Source of the DNA: Nostocales cyanobacterium HT-58-2
Lineage (GTDB): Bacteria > Cyanobacteriota > Cyanobacteriia > Cyanobacteriales > Nostocaceae
Reading direction: 5' to 3'
Length of the DNA stretch: 64,000 nt
NCBI GenBank assembly: GCA_002163975.1
Contig: CP019636.1
Coordinates: 1,766,001 to 1,830,000 of the forward strand
The position numbers were made by a program, and so were the translations under genes. How positions within the stretch are numbered: the stretch's first letter is position 1; each line of letters opens with the position of its first letter. The notes beneath the pieces were generated by a model. That model was given only the letters and a program-made list of their open reading frames with translations. It had not been told where the DNA came from and searched no databases. Shown here in pieces: positions 34,974 to 44,139 of this stretch.

Positions 34974-35768
34974 ATGGCTGATGAGAAACTTCAACGCGAT
35001 CGCCTACGGCAGGCGCTGAATCTCATATTCGCGATCGCCCAATGGGTTGCTGTTTATTTCCCGGTCGTGACCGGGATTGGCGTGGATATTAAGACAAGTT
35101 CGAGAGCGACTCAAACGCCGGTCGTGCCTGCAGACTACGCCTTCAGCGTTTGGTTGCCAATCTTTGTCGGTTGCATTGCCTACGGCATCTATCAAGCGCT
35201 GCCACAAAACCGTGAGGAGCCACTTCTACGGCGGATCGGCTGGACGACAGCTGCAGCTTTCATCAGCCTTACAATCTATGCGATCGTCGCAGCTTTCTTT
35301 CCAAAATTCTGGTCAACAGGTACTATCTTCCTGTTTACCTTGGCAGCGCTGCTTGTGACGCTGTTACGCATTGCCGAACACAATACTGTGCTCACATGGG
35401 CACAGCGTGCGTTCGTTTGGCTCTCACTTAGCCTCTTTACGGGCTGGGTCTCGCTTGCCGTCTTTGCAAATTGGTCACCGCTTGTCCGGACGCCGTTGCT
35501 CTCTGGCTTAGGTCTGCCCGAGACAGATCTCTTCCTTGTGTTTCTCTTCGCGGCAGCAGCCTTGGGAGCGACTGTAACGTTTGCGAGTCGGGGCAACATC
35601 GTCTACGCGCTCACACTGGTCTGGGGTCTTATCGGCATTGTTGTCGCCAATACAGTCGAACGGACACCCAATTCGACAGTCGCTGTTGTTGCAGGCTGTC
35701 TGGCTGCACTGCTGGGGCTTAGTCTTTTAGGTGCGCAAAGCCTGTCCAAAACTTGGTCTACCCAATAA
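34974..35768 (+). CDS. Trp-rich TspO/MBR-like multi-pass membrane protein
   Basis: 264 aa from ATG 34974; starts at 34950 or 34836 would add 8 or 46 residues. Eight or so hydrophobic helices are visible. The segment PADYAFSVWLPIFVGCIAYGIYQALP and many Trp residues match proteins annotated as tryptophan-rich sensory (TspO-related) in proteobacteria. TspO proteins bind tetrapyrroles and lipids; the function here is not known. Base composition is clearly higher in G+C (53-60% in sampled lines) than in neighbours, and codon use differs, suggesting transfer from another group of bacteria. Confidence 0.65.
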   Translation: MADEKLQRDRLRQALNLIFAIAQWVAVYFPVVTGIGVDIKTSSRATQTPVVPADYAFSVWLPIFVGCIAYGIYQALPQNREEPLLRRIGWTTAAAFISLTIYAIVAAFFPKFWSTGTIFLFTLAALLVTLLRIAEHNTVLTWAQRAFVWLSLSLFTGWVSLAVFANWSPLVRTPLLSGLGLPETDLFLVFLFAAAALGATVTFASRGNIVYALTLVWGLIGIVVANTVERTPNSTVAVVAGCLAALLGLSLLGAQSLSKTWSTQ

Positions 35769-35791
35769 CTTGCGTTGTGGGTTGGGAGTTA

Positions 35792-35916
35792 ATACCAATT
35801 TGAAAAAAGAATGCAACACATCGGTTGAACCCCTCCCCAACCCTCCCCTTGGTAAGGGGAGGGTGCCCAATAGGGCGGGTGGGGTTATCTGTGGCAAACA
35901 TTTTTTTATTTGGTAT
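35792..35916. repeat. MITE-like element, copy 1 (about 125 bp)
   Basis: The ends ATACCAATTTGAAAAAA and the inverted ATACCAAATAAAAAAA are terminal inverted repeats. The centre has a strong hairpin CCCTCCCCTT-GGT-AAGGGGAGGG. It is almost identical to 56345-56466 (about 93% by eye). No coding capacity. It sits between two convergent genes and may terminate both. Confidence 0.75.
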
Positions 35917-35923
35917 AACTACC

Positions 35924-36787
35924 TTAACTCCCTAAAAATTCTCTCATATACTGATTGACTAATTCAGGCTGTTCCTGTTGTACCCAATGGCTACAGTTGG
36001 GAATATATTTGATTTGAAAATCTTTGACATAAGCTTGTGTGCCATAGGTTAATTCTTTGCCAAGTGCAGTATCATTTTCTCCCCAAATCATCAATGTTGG
36101 CACTTCTAAAACGCCCCAATTTTGGTTGACTATTCTCTGCTGAAAAATATTACGGTAATAGTTCAACATTGCTGTGAGGGCACCACGTTTAGAAGCGGCG
36201 TCTTTGTAAGCTTCAATATCTGCTTGGGTGATAGCACTTTTGTTAACCGCCATCCCTTTAAAAGCAGTTTCCAGCGCTTGAAAATCAGACGATTGTATGA
36301 GGAATTCTGGTATTCCAGGTAATTGAAAGAAGAATATATACGAGCTGCGTAGCAACTGTTGGGGAGTCCGTAATCCTTCACCAAATTTAGCAGGGTGAGG
36401 AATATTAAGTACAATTAAACGCTCTACCATTTCAGGGTGAGAGTAAGCAAAATTCCAGGCGATCGCACCACCCCAGTCATGTCCCACCAAAATAGTCTTT
36501 TCGTATCCTAATCCCTTAATAACGCCTTCAACATCTCTGACAAATTCATCCATCACATAAGCTGATTGGTTTTTAGGCTTTTCGCTGTCGTTGTAACCAC
36601 GTAAGTCCAGGGCAACAACTTTAAAGTTTTTGGCAAATTCTGGTATTTGATGTCGCCATGAGTACCAAAACTCAGGAAATCCATGCAACATCAGCATGAG
36701 AGGTCCTTCTCCCTGAGTCACGTAATGTAATTTAACTCCGTTTGTTGTGATGTACTCGTGCTGCCATGAATCTTCTTGCAAAGACAT
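35924..36787 (-). CDS. Alpha/beta hydrolase, epoxide hydrolase type
   Basis: 287 aa. HGFPEFWYSWRHQ carries the oxyanion-hole HGxP motif, and VGHDWGG the nucleophile Asp of epoxide hydrolases and haloalkane dehalogenases. The later Asp (IWGENDTAL) and His (PNCSHWVQQEQP) complete the triad. A cap region (about 140-210) contains Tyr residues (NYYRNI) that could activate an epoxide ring; this favours epoxide hydrolase over dehalogenase. Cytosolic. The natural substrate in cyanobacteria is not known. It ends next to the MITE-like repeat at 35792-35916. Confidence 0.88.
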   Translation of the reverse strand: MSLQEDSWQHEYITTNGVKLHYVTQGEGPLMLMLHGFPEFWYSWRHQIPEFAKNFKVVALDLRGYNDSEKPKNQSAYVMDEFVRDVEGVIKGLGYEKTILVGHDWGGAIAWNFAYSHPEMVERLIVLNIPHPAKFGEGLRTPQQLLRSSYIFFFQLPGIPEFLIQSSDFQALETAFKGMAVNKSAITQADIEAYKDAASKRGALTAMLNYYRNIFQQRIVNQNWGVLEVPTLMIWGENDTALGKELTYGTQAYVKDFQIKYIPNCSHWVQQEQPELVNQYMREFLGS

Positions 36788-36983
36788 AATTTATACTTAC
36801 TACTGTTAGTTTCAATACAAATATTAATGATAACTAATCTTAAAAAATTATTCATATTAAATATGAAGTTGAAACGAAAAAACACTCAGCCAATCTTCAT
36901 ATATAATGAAAATTCTTCCGACGATAGATGTATATGTTAGGTGAATCCTGATAAATACTTACCCATAATTAAATGTAAGTATT

Positions 36984-37802
36984 ATGGCACAACAACTAAC
37001 ACATCATCCTTCTTTGTGGGTGGAGAGACTAGCCAGATTTGGTTATATATCCAAAGGAGTAGTTTACGCTGTCGTTGGATTACTAGCAGCGCAAGCAGCA
37101 TTTGGTAGTGGTGGTAGAACGACTGATACTAAAGGTGCTCTCCAGGAAATTGTCAATCAGCCATTTGGAGAATTTTTGTTAGCTTTGGTGGCAATTGGCT
37201 TAATAGGATATGTCATTTTTCGCTTTGTACAGGCAATAAAAGACCCAGAAGAGAAAGGCACAGATGCCAAAGGTTTGGTACAACGACTTGGTTATTTCAC
37301 CAATGGTTTAATATACGCTGGTATAGCATTAAGCGCTGTGCGGATTATCCTTGGTTCAGGTAGTGGTGGTAATAGTAACTCCACACAAGATTGGACAGCG
37401 CGATTACTTTCTCAGCCTTTTGGTCAATGGCTCGTTGGGGCTGTGGGAGCATTTGTTATTGGTTTGGGTTTCTATGAGTTTTATCGAGCTTTTACTGGTA
37501 AGTTTCGGAAAAAACTCAATTTGAGGGAATTGGACGATTCGCAACGTAAATTGGTAATGGGTATTTCCAGATTTGGTTTAGTCGCACGAGGAATAGTTTT
37601 CTGTATTATTGGCTGGTTTTTGATTCAAGCAGCAACTCAATCTGATGCCAGTCAAGCAAGAGGTTTAGGTCAAGCCTTACAGGCGTTAGCGCAACAACCT
37701 TATGGTCCTTGGCTTTTAGGCTTTGTGGCGCTGGGTTTAGTGGCTTATGGTGCTTACATGATGGTTCAGGCACGGTATCGTCAGTTAGTAGTAAGACTGT
37801 AG
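36984..37802 (+). CDS. DUF1206 membrane protein
   Basis: 272 aa built of three repeats of a two-helix unit. Each starts with a phrase like RLARFGYISKGVVYAVVGLL, RLGYFTNGLIYAGIALS or GISRFGLVARGIVFCIIGWF, and contains a Q.PFG..LL..VA.GL motif. This repeat structure is diagnostic of DUF1206. Function unknown; a six-helix membrane protein. The start ATG 36984 is the first in frame. The GHL10-type gene follows after 25 bases and may be in the same transcript. Confidence 0.9.
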   Translation: MAQQLTHHPSLWVERLARFGYISKGVVYAVVGLLAAQAAFGSGGRTTDTKGALQEIVNQPFGEFLLALVAIGLIGYVIFRFVQAIKDPEEKGTDAKGLVQRLGYFTNGLIYAGIALSAVRIILGSGSGGNSNSTQDWTARLLSQPFGQWLVGAVGAFVIGLGFYEFYRAFTGKFRKKLNLRELDDSQRKLVMGISRFGLVARGIVFCIIGWFLIQAATQSDASQARGLGQALQALAQQPYGPWLLGFVALGLVAYGAYMMVQARYRQLVVRL

Positions 37803-37827
37803 AACAATTCAAACAGTTAAAGGGCAG

Positions 37828-38982
37828 ATGGCAATAGTAGAAACACGCGGCGTCTGGTTGACCACTACTGATAGCAAGGTTTTCCATTCTCGGCGAAATA
37901 TTGCAGAAGCGATGGACTTCCTTGCCGAGACAGGATTCAATGTAATCTTTCCTGTTGTTTGGAACAGGGGAGCAACAATGTATCCAAGTCAACTCATGCG
38001 GCAAACCTTTGATATAGAAATTAACCCGCAATTTGTTGGGCGCGATCCCTTAGGGGAAGTGGTGACTGAGGCGCAGCGCGTTGGGCTAAAGGTCATTCCT
38101 TGGTTTGAATATGGATTTGCCAGTTCCTACAATTTGAATGGTGGGGCACTGCTGGCAAGAAAACCTGAATGGGCTGCCCGTGACCGCGAGGGCAATTTGC
38201 TGAAGAAAAACGGCTTTGAGTGGTTAAATGCCCTTGACCCGGAAGTCCAACATCTCATGTTAAATCTCATATTGGAAGTCGTAAATAATTACGATGTAGA
38301 CGGCATCCAAGGTGATGACCGATTGCCTGCCTTACCTAGCGAAGGTGGTTATGATCCAGGAACTGTGGAACGTTATCGGCAGCAGTTTGGTGAATATCCA
38401 CCAAAAAACTTTAAGGAGAAAAGATGGTTGCAGTGGCGTGCTGATATCCTCACAGAATTTCTGGCTCGCCTCTATCAAGCAGTCAAAGCGATTAATTCCA
38501 ACCTACTTATATCAATTACTCCTAATATTCACGATTGGGCATACAAAGAATACTTGCAAGACTCGCCGACTTGGCTTGAACGGGGGCTTGTAGATATGAT
38601 CCATCCGCAAATTTATCGCCGTGATTTTCTGACTTACAAAGGTATTGTTGATAAGCTAGTCAATGAACAATTCACGGATGCCACACTGCCGAAATTAGCA
38701 CCAGGGCTTCTAATGAAGGTGAGTTCTTACCGCATAAGTCCAGAGTACTTGTTGCAAGCGATTGAGTATAACCGCGCTTGTGGTATTTTTGGGGAAGTTT
38801 TCTTTTTTTATGAAGGTTTGCGAGAAGACAATGACGCTTTGGCGAAGGTGTTAAGAAAAGGTCCCTATGTTCAGTTTGCGGCATTTCCTTCTTTATCAGA
38901 TTTAAATCAAGCTAGAGTCAGCAAGAAAGTGTCATCTTCTATTTGGCAGCAGTTACTGAGCTTTTTAAGAAATGTTTTTTAA
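37828..38982 (+). CDS. Family 10-like glycosyl hydrolase (GHL10 type)
   Basis: 384 aa. The opening ETRGVWLTTTDSKVFHS with GFNVIFPVVWNRGATMYPS matches the GHL10/DUF187 glycosyl-hydrolase-like TIM barrel. DVDGIQGDDRLP holds the acidic active-site cluster at the end of a strand, and YHPQIYRRD-like segments follow (DMIHPQIYRRDF). No signal peptide is visible, so it may be cytosolic, unlike many homologues. Substrate not known; in cyanobacteria such genes are common. A hairpin repeat follows the stop. Confidence 0.88.
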   Translation: MAIVETRGVWLTTTDSKVFHSRRNIAEAMDFLAETGFNVIFPVVWNRGATMYPSQLMRQTFDIEINPQFVGRDPLGEVVTEAQRVGLKVIPWFEYGFASSYNLNGGALLARKPEWAARDREGNLLKKNGFEWLNALDPEVQHLMLNLILEVVNNYDVDGIQGDDRLPALPSEGGYDPGTVERYRQQFGEYPPKNFKEKRWLQWRADILTEFLARLYQAVKAINSNLLISITPNIHDWAYKEYLQDSPTWLERGLVDMIHPQIYRRDFLTYKGIVDKLVNEQFTDATLPKLAPGLLMKVSSYRISPEYLLQAIEYNRACGIFGEVFFFYEGLREDNDALAKVLRKGPYVQFAAFPSLSDLNQARVSKKVSSSIWQQLLSFLRNVF

Positions 38983-39016
38983 TAAACCTGTGATAAAAGT
39001 CAATTGAATGAAAATT

Positions 39017-39073
39017 GAACCACAGATGAACACAGATACACACCGATGAATTATCTGTGTTTATCTGTGGTTC
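39017..39073. repeat. Palindromic repeat GAACCACAGATGAACACAGAT..ATCTGTG..GTTC
   Basis: A long imperfect palindrome of the type 'accacagatgaacacagat', frequent in cyanobacterial intergenic DNA. It lies between two convergent genes (stops at 38982 and 39075) and probably acts as a two-way terminator. A second copy, split by another repeat, is at 53241-53370. Confidence 0.75.
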
Positions 39074-39074
39074 T

Positions 39075-39821
39075 TTATTTTTTAACTGGAAGCGATTGAG
39101 GATTGACAGCGACTCGTTTATTTCCTGCTTTTATCAGAAATATTCCTGTTACAATCAGCCAGATTTCCCACAAAATGAAACCCACTGGAGTGACTTCCCA
39201 TGTAGGAATAGATGGAATAACAGTTGCAAGTAACTCACTTTGTCCAAAAATTAAAAAGGGTACCGTCGCCAAACCCATCCAGCCAACCCAAGGTTTTAAA
39301 AGGGGAGATTTGAGCATAGCTACACCAACCCCTAAAGTCCAGAAAGTCAGCAGAAGTTGCCCGATTTGTTCGCCGATGACGACGCCGCCATATTGATGAA
39401 CTGCTTGAAAAACAACAGCAACTGACTCGCGGGTGACTGCACTAGCAGCCGGATCAACGTACAGATTAGCCAAGACAGGAATCACAAACACCCAGCGCAT
39501 TAGCCCAACAGACTGTAGCACACTGGAAACTACGCCTGACAGAGTGGCGGCGGTAAGATAAGGGGTATCTTCGCGTCCCAGTACTTTTTGCAGTAGGGCG
39601 CTGACTGGGATAAACAATAATGCTGCTAGACCAAAGACAAACCAAGTTAAAATCAGACCAGTTCCGCCTGAATGGAACTGAGTTAAAATGTAATCCGTCG
39701 GTTCGCGTAAGATATCGTCGTACTCAAAATTCTGAATCAGCAGCAAGTAGGGTACATTGAGCAAAATAGAGAAAAAAATAAACAGGGCACCTGTTGTTTT
39801 AGCAAGTTGTAAGCGGCTCAT
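39075..39821 (-). CDS. DUF4386-type membrane protein
   Basis: 248 aa with six or seven hydrophobic helices. The N-terminal TTGALFIFFSILLNVPYLLL, the central SVLQSVGLMRWVFVIPVLA, and the late GWMGLATVPFLIFG followed by GFILWEIWLIVTGIFLI fit the DUF4386 family pattern. Function unknown. The stop codon is immediately beside a palindromic repeat at 39017-39073. Single minus-strand gene. Confidence 0.7.
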   Translation of the reverse strand: MSRLQLAKTTGALFIFFSILLNVPYLLLIQNFEYDDILREPTDYILTQFHSGGTGLILTWFVFGLAALLFIPVSALLQKVLGREDTPYLTAATLSGVVSSVLQSVGLMRWVFVIPVLANLYVDPAASAVTRESVAVVFQAVHQYGGVVIGEQIGQLLLTFWTLGVGVAMLKSPLLKPWVGWMGLATVPFLIFGQSELLATVIPSIPTWEVTPVGFILWEIWLIVTGIFLIKAGNKRVAVNPQSLPVKK

Positions 39822-39976
39822 CTTATTTCCCTCGACTGTTTGATAGTTAGCATTTCAATCCACTGCACCAAAAACAAAACTTAACTATTCACTGTTTATT
39901 GATAAGAAATAACTAGATGGTGTCACCCCTACGGGGAATTCAAAATTGAAATCCCCGTGCTGGAAAGAAGGTTTGG

Positions 39977-40609
39977 TTAAGCCTCTTTTTGTTCGGCTTG
40001 TTTCCAATATTTGACCAGCGATCGCTCCACTCCCAAAAGCCGGGCAATCTGTGCTAACGTTCCAATAATCAGCTTTTGGACGAATAACGGCAGATCGACT
40101 AATACGAGGTCGGCTTTCTGAATCACCAAGGCAAATTGTAAGAGATTTGTAGGCATCCCTTCCTTATTCACTTTTGCGTCGATCGCCAGACCGTACATAG
40201 CTCTAATAAACTGCTCAAACTCCCCAGCAGGACGGACTTCGGATACGAATGTTACCCATTCATCAGAAGTATTTCGGAAACTATGATGCACACCAGCAGG
40301 AACATACACAATTTCTCCTGGGCGAAGTATTTTAATGTTTCCTTTTCCACCCACTTCCATTTCCAGCGCTCCGCTTAAGACCTCAAACGTCTCTGTGAGA
40401 TGATTGTGATAATGCAGAGGACTGCCGTTTGAACCGGGTGGAAGATTGAACTGAGCTTTAAAAGACTTCCCGTGACTATCCTCAGTAGAGCAAAGAATTG
40501 TCATGCGATCGCCAGTCACGGGGTTTTCAATTTGTTCTGGTAGTGACTGATTTGAGATTGCGATGAATGATGTGTTAGCAGAGTCGAAGCCTAGTTTTGT
40601 TGATGTCAT
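39977..40609 (-). CDS. Cupin-domain protein
   Basis: 210 aa from ATG 40609, preceded by AAAGGAG at 10 bases. Residues about 25-130 are a cupin beta-barrel: motif 1 SPLHYHNHLTETFEVLSG with His, His and Glu metal ligands, and motif 2 PAGVHHSFRN with the last His. The C-terminal part is helical (FVQKLIIGTLAQIARLL) and may lie on a membrane. Cupins of this sort bind a metal and small ligands or act as dioxygenases or isomerases; which one is not readable. Divergent from an AraC-type regulator 150 bases away, which probably controls it. Confidence 0.85.
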   Translation of the reverse strand: MTSTKLGFDSANTSFIAISNQSLPEQIENPVTGDRMTILCSTEDSHGKSFKAQFNLPPGSNGSPLHYHNHLTETFEVLSGALEMEVGGKGNIKILRPGEIVYVPAGVHHSFRNTSDEWVTFVSEVRPAGEFEQFIRAMYGLAIDAKVNKEGMPTNLLQFALVIQKADLVLVDLPLFVQKLIIGTLAQIARLLGVERSLVKYWKQAEQKEA

Positions 40610-40759
40610 TTTGGGAAAACTCCTTTGTTTGAGTTGTTTGATACACAGCGTTTTAACCAACAATTAAAAGATATGCTGTCTAGTGAGATGTTGAATTGAC
40701 ACACTACGCCAACAAATTGACCTATCACGCCGTTTTAAAAAACTGCGCTTAAATGTTCT

Positions 40760-41779
40760 ATGAAAGAGGCGACCTTCTCCATTTCTCTGGTTAGAAGTAC
40801 TGTTCAATATGCAGCAACTTATAAAGGAATAGATCCCAAGAGCCTGTGTGCTGCCATTGGCATTGACCCTAGAATGTTGGAAATGCCTGATAGCCGCGTG
40901 ACAGGAGAAACCAATCGAGCTCTGTGGCACGAAGTGGTCAAGCTGACAGGAGATAACAATATTGGTCTTCACATAGGAGAAACCTTCAATCTGGCGATGA
41001 TTGGGATTGTGGGTTATGTGCTTTTCAATTGTCAGACCTTTAGACAGGTGCTGGAAAACCTCTCGCGCTACACACGTCTTTTCAGTCAGGGGGCTTATAT
41101 TCACTTCACAGTTGCACAAGGGCAGGTGTTGTGTGACTGTGATATCGTGAGTCACCTCAAAAACTACTTGCTAGAAGAACCTCGACAGCCCATTGAGTCC
41201 ACCTTTTCAGCCCTACTTACGACAACAAAAACGCTAACAGGTAAGGAATTAATTCCTGATACAGTGTGGTTTCAACATCCACATCCAAAGGATATTTCCG
41301 AACACCGGCGCATCTTTCGCGCACCTGTGCATTTCTCTCAACCAACAAATCGGCTTATCTTTGATGCTGGCTGTTTGGATTGGACTGTTTTATCTGCCAA
41401 TCCATCGCTTTTGTTGATGTTTGAGCAACATGCTGAGGTCATGCTAAACGAACTGAGTCAAGAAGATACCTATACCAATCAAGTTGTTCGGGCAGTTACG
41501 CATAGTTTGAAGGGAGAAGTTCCCTCAATTGAGGCGATCGCTCGCAGTTTGGCTATAAGTGTGAGGAACCTGCAACGAGAACTACAAGCAGAGGGAACTT
41601 CCTATCAGCAACTTTTGGATGAAACGCGCAAAGAGTTAGCTCTGAGGTATCTTAAAAAAGTTGATACTCCGATTTATGATATAGCTTTTTTGTTGGGTTT
41701 TTCTGAACCGAGTGCGTTTCACCGTGCTTTTAAGCGATGGACAGGAAAAACACCACGAGCATACAGAACTGATTTTTGA
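40760..41779 (+). CDS. AraC-family transcriptional regulator
   Basis: 339 aa. The N-terminal region (about 20-200) matches the arabinose-binding-like domain found in OruR/ArgR-type regulators. The C-terminal double helix-turn-helix (about 235-335) ends with the signature YDIAFLLGFSEPSAFHRAFKRWTGKTPRAYR. It probably binds between itself and the divergent cupin gene. The GTG of the next gene is 12 bases after its stop, and the two are likely co-transcribed. Confidence 0.93.
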   Translation: MKEATFSISLVRSTVQYAATYKGIDPKSLCAAIGIDPRMLEMPDSRVTGETNRALWHEVVKLTGDNNIGLHIGETFNLAMIGIVGYVLFNCQTFRQVLENLSRYTRLFSQGAYIHFTVAQGQVLCDCDIVSHLKNYLLEEPRQPIESTFSALLTTTKTLTGKELIPDTVWFQHPHPKDISEHRRIFRAPVHFSQPTNRLIFDAGCLDWTVLSANPSLLLMFEQHAEVMLNELSQEDTYTNQVVRAVTHSLKGEVPSIEAIARSLAISVRNLQRELQAEGTSYQQLLDETRKELALRYLKKVDTPIYDIAFLLGFSEPSAFHRAFKRWTGKTPRAYRTDF

Positions 41780-41790
41780 GGAGCGATCGC

Positions 41791-42240
41791 GTGGAATATC
41801 AATTGGAATATCAATCGCAGATAGCAAGGGTTATTGAAACTCTCAACAGAGATTTACCAACACTTTTTGAGAAGGATATTTCCTACGATATCTACACGCA
41901 AGATATCTACTTTCAAGACCCAGTCAACAAATTCAAAGGAAAATTGAACTATCGCATTATCTTTTGGACTTTGCGATTTCATGCCCAATTGTTTTTTACA
42001 AAAATTTATTTTGACTTACATGAAGTCAAGCAGTCAGCCGAGGACACAATTTTGGCTCACTGGACAGTTCGTGGAGTTTTGCGCGTTCCTTGGAAAGCTG
42101 GAATATTTTTCAACGGTTACTCAACCTATAAACTCAACAAAAATGGTTTCATTTACGAGCATATCGACACTTGGGACCGCAAACCAGGGGAGATTTTGCA
42201 GCAATTTTTTCGTAAGGGTGATATGAATTATAAATCATGA
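41791..42240 (+). CDS. DUF2358-type protein (SnoaL-like fold)
   Basis: 149 aa from GTG 41791, chosen because GAGGAG lies 7 bases upstream, just after the AraC-type stop. Features DISYDIYTQDIYFQDPVNKFKGKLNYR and HWTVRGVLRVPWKAGIFFNG are typical of the DUF2358 family of cyanobacteria and plastids, which has an NTF2/SnoaL-like shape. Function unknown. Linked to the AraC-type gene by the 11-base spacing. Confidence 0.85.
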   Translation: MEYQLEYQSQIARVIETLNRDLPTLFEKDISYDIYTQDIYFQDPVNKFKGKLNYRIIFWTLRFHAQLFFTKIYFDLHEVKQSAEDTILAHWTVRGVLRVPWKAGIFFNGYSTYKLNKNGFIYEHIDTWDRKPGEILQQFFRKGDMNYKS

Positions 42241-42277
42241 AAGTTTTGACAATTCACAATCTATAACTCATAGTTTT

Positions 42278-42658
42278 TCAAAATTTCAAACTCCAGGCGG
42301 CAAAAGCTAAAGCAGCCCAACCTGCAATCAATGCTGCACCTCCAATTGGAGCGATCGTGCCTAAAGACTTAACACCGCTCAAGCTGAGAGTATATAAACT
42401 CCCTGAGAAAATGACAATACCAATGATGAACAGCCATCCACTTGCTAAAAGCGTAGGCGGAGGGGACTCGATACGACTCAGAAATAGTGCCACAACCAGT
42501 AGCGCTAGGGCATGATACATCTGATAACGAGTGCCAACTTCAAAAATTTCTAAGGAACGCTCACTGATTTTCTCCCGCAAAGCATGGGAAGCAAAGGCAC
42601 CAGCAGCAACAGATGAACCACCGAAAATGGCTGCTAAACTTAAAAAAATCTGTGTCAT
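42278..42658 (-). CDS. DUF423 membrane protein (YgdD-like)
   Basis: 126 aa from ATG 42658; a GTG 27 bases upstream is the alternative. Four helices: MTQIFLSLAAIFGGSSVAAGAF, MYHALALLVVALFL, LLASGWLFIIGIVIFSGSLYTL and IAPIGGAALIAGWAALAFAAW, which is the DUF423 pattern including GAFASHAL. Small conserved inner-membrane protein of unknown role. It follows a neighbouring gene of unknown function by 30 bases and may share its transcript. Confidence 0.88.
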   Translation of the reverse strand: MTQIFLSLAAIFGGSSVAAGAFASHALREKISERSLEIFEVGTRYQMYHALALLVVALFLSRIESPPPTLLASGWLFIIGIVIFSGSLYTLSLSGVKSLGTIAPIGGAALIAGWAALAFAAWSLKF

Positions 42659-42688
42659 GGGGTTAGACAATTTTTGCCAAATCACTCT

Positions 42689-43168
42689 TTAAAGATAAAA
42701 ATCGTAAGAGATTCCCCCCTCTTCGCTTACTTTAAAATTAGCATTGAATAATTTCGCTTGATCATCTAGATATTGCTTAGCAGTTGCTGGTGGTAGTTGT
42801 GATTGCATTGCAAAGCTAACAAGAGTAATACGCCCATTATTCTCTTGTATCATGCGATAAAAGGTAGATTGCAGCGCTTCATTTGCCTGTGACTTAATCG
42901 CCTTTCTTTCCTGCCGAGTTTGACGGAATATTCCCAAAGCCATCCAGACTCCGAGTACTGATGTCGGAACACCAAAAATTAAACCATGCAACGCAGTGTT
43001 ATCTAGTACATTAATTGCAGCTTCATTACGGAAATCATAATATCGCAAACCGGGCAGCATCGGTTTTTGCATGGCATTTTTCTGCATCATTGCAGAGGTT
43101 GATACAGACAAAAACATGAATCCGAGTGTAAGCAGCCAACCCGCAGCCAATTTTTCAGCAGTCTTCAT
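42689..43168 (-). CDS. Conserved two-helix membrane protein with C-terminal cytosolic domain
   Basis: 159 aa. Helix 1 (about 7-28, LAAGWLLTLGFMFLSVSTS) and helix 2 (about 60-80, LHGLIFGVPTSVLGVWMAL) flank a short exposed loop. The C-terminal part (ENNGRITLVSFAMQSQLPPATAKQYLD) resembles a winged-helix fold. I do not know a function. The start ATG 43168 is fixed by the Lys-rich, signal-like N-terminus. It is 30 bases upstream of the DUF423 gene. Confidence 0.7.
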   Translation of the reverse strand: MKTAEKLAAGWLLTLGFMFLSVSTSAMMQKNAMQKPMLPGLRYYDFRNEAAINVLDNTALHGLIFGVPTSVLGVWMALGIFRQTRQERKAIKSQANEALQSTFYRMIQENNGRITLVSFAMQSQLPPATAKQYLDDQAKLFNANFKVSEEGGISYDFYL

Positions 43169-43335
43169 AGTTGTTATCTTTCTGATTCAAACCTTGCTTG
43201 TGATTCTAACCTCACTTTCCATAAGCTTCCAGTGGTATTCTGTTAAGTTGAAATTGAAGGACGCAGGGAGTGGGTGACGCCCAGACACGGTGATAAATTA
43301 TCCGCGTTCCCACGTCTCTGTGTCCCCGCGTCTAA

Positions 43336-44019
43336 TCACTGGCGTGTTGCTTCCAGCAGGCGAGAGAAGTAGAAGCGAGTTCGAGTCATAGACTGGCGTT
43401 GTACACAAAAGCCATTTTTTGTCAAAATTTTCACCACATCAGCCTCACGGTGGAGATAGGCGCGAGTTGCTTTACTAGCACCAGGAAAGAAACTACCTAT
43501 TTTCTTTAACAAACTAAAGGCAAAAGTTTTTGGCGCAAAACTCAGAATAATCCGTGATTCTGCCAAAGAACATAGGTGAGAAATCATCTCATCTGCCTTT
43601 TGTTGAGGATAGTGAATGAGAACATCTAAGCAAATCACTGTATGGTAGCTACCGCTTAAGGTTTCTAAATCCTGTACAGCAAATGTGGGATTTTCTGGAT
43701 GTCCCAAGATTTGTGCTTTTTCCCTGGCTTCTCCCACCATTTTTTCAGAAATGTCGCTGGCGTAGACTTTTGCTCCAGCTTCCGCAAGGGGTATGCTGAG
43801 GCTACCTGTACCACATCCAGCATCGCAGATAGATAGATTTGCCAAATTGTTATCAGCTTTGAGCCAGCTGAGGACTGTATCTACTGTTTGCTGGTGTCCA
43901 GTACGGATGTCAAGCTGGACTTTATTAACTTCACCGTCACCATAGATACGTCTCCAGCGGTCAAAGCCTGTGGAATTGAAATAATCTTTAACAATTGTTT
44001 TATCGTCGGTTACGTTCAT
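43336..44019 (-). CDS. chlM: Magnesium-protoporphyrin IX methyltransferase
   Basis: 227 aa, the family length. It opens DKTIVKDYFNSTGFDRWRRIYGDGEVN, a ChlM/BchM signature; motif I is ICDAGCGTGSLSIPLA, and VICLDVLIHYPQ is typical. It methylates the 13-propionate of Mg-protoporphyrin IX using S-adenosylmethionine, a step of chlorophyll synthesis, at the thylakoid or plasma membrane surface. Stands alone. Its 3' flank contains degenerate CGCGTCTC/CCCGTGTC-type repeats common in these genomes. Confidence 0.95.
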   Translation of the reverse strand: MNVTDDKTIVKDYFNSTGFDRWRRIYGDGEVNKVQLDIRTGHQQTVDTVLSWLKADNNLANLSICDAGCGTGSLSIPLAEAGAKVYASDISEKMVGEAREKAQILGHPENPTFAVQDLETLSGSYHTVICLDVLIHYPQQKADEMISHLCSLAESRIILSFAPKTFAFSLLKKIGSFFPGASKATRAYLHREADVVKILTKNGFCVQRQSMTRTRFYFSRLLEATRQ

Positions 44020-44139
44020 GAAACTTAATTCTCAAGGTTCCCCAAAGCATAAAAGTACCATGTGAGGCAACGGATCGCTAATAGATGTTACGGATGAGTT
44101 ATTTGTGGAATAATCAGATGAACTATCTGCTTACATCTG

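Noticed and set aside
40664..41155. Cys/His-rich frame antisense to the AraC-type gene
   Set aside because: Fully overlaps a clear AraC-type coding region; no motif.
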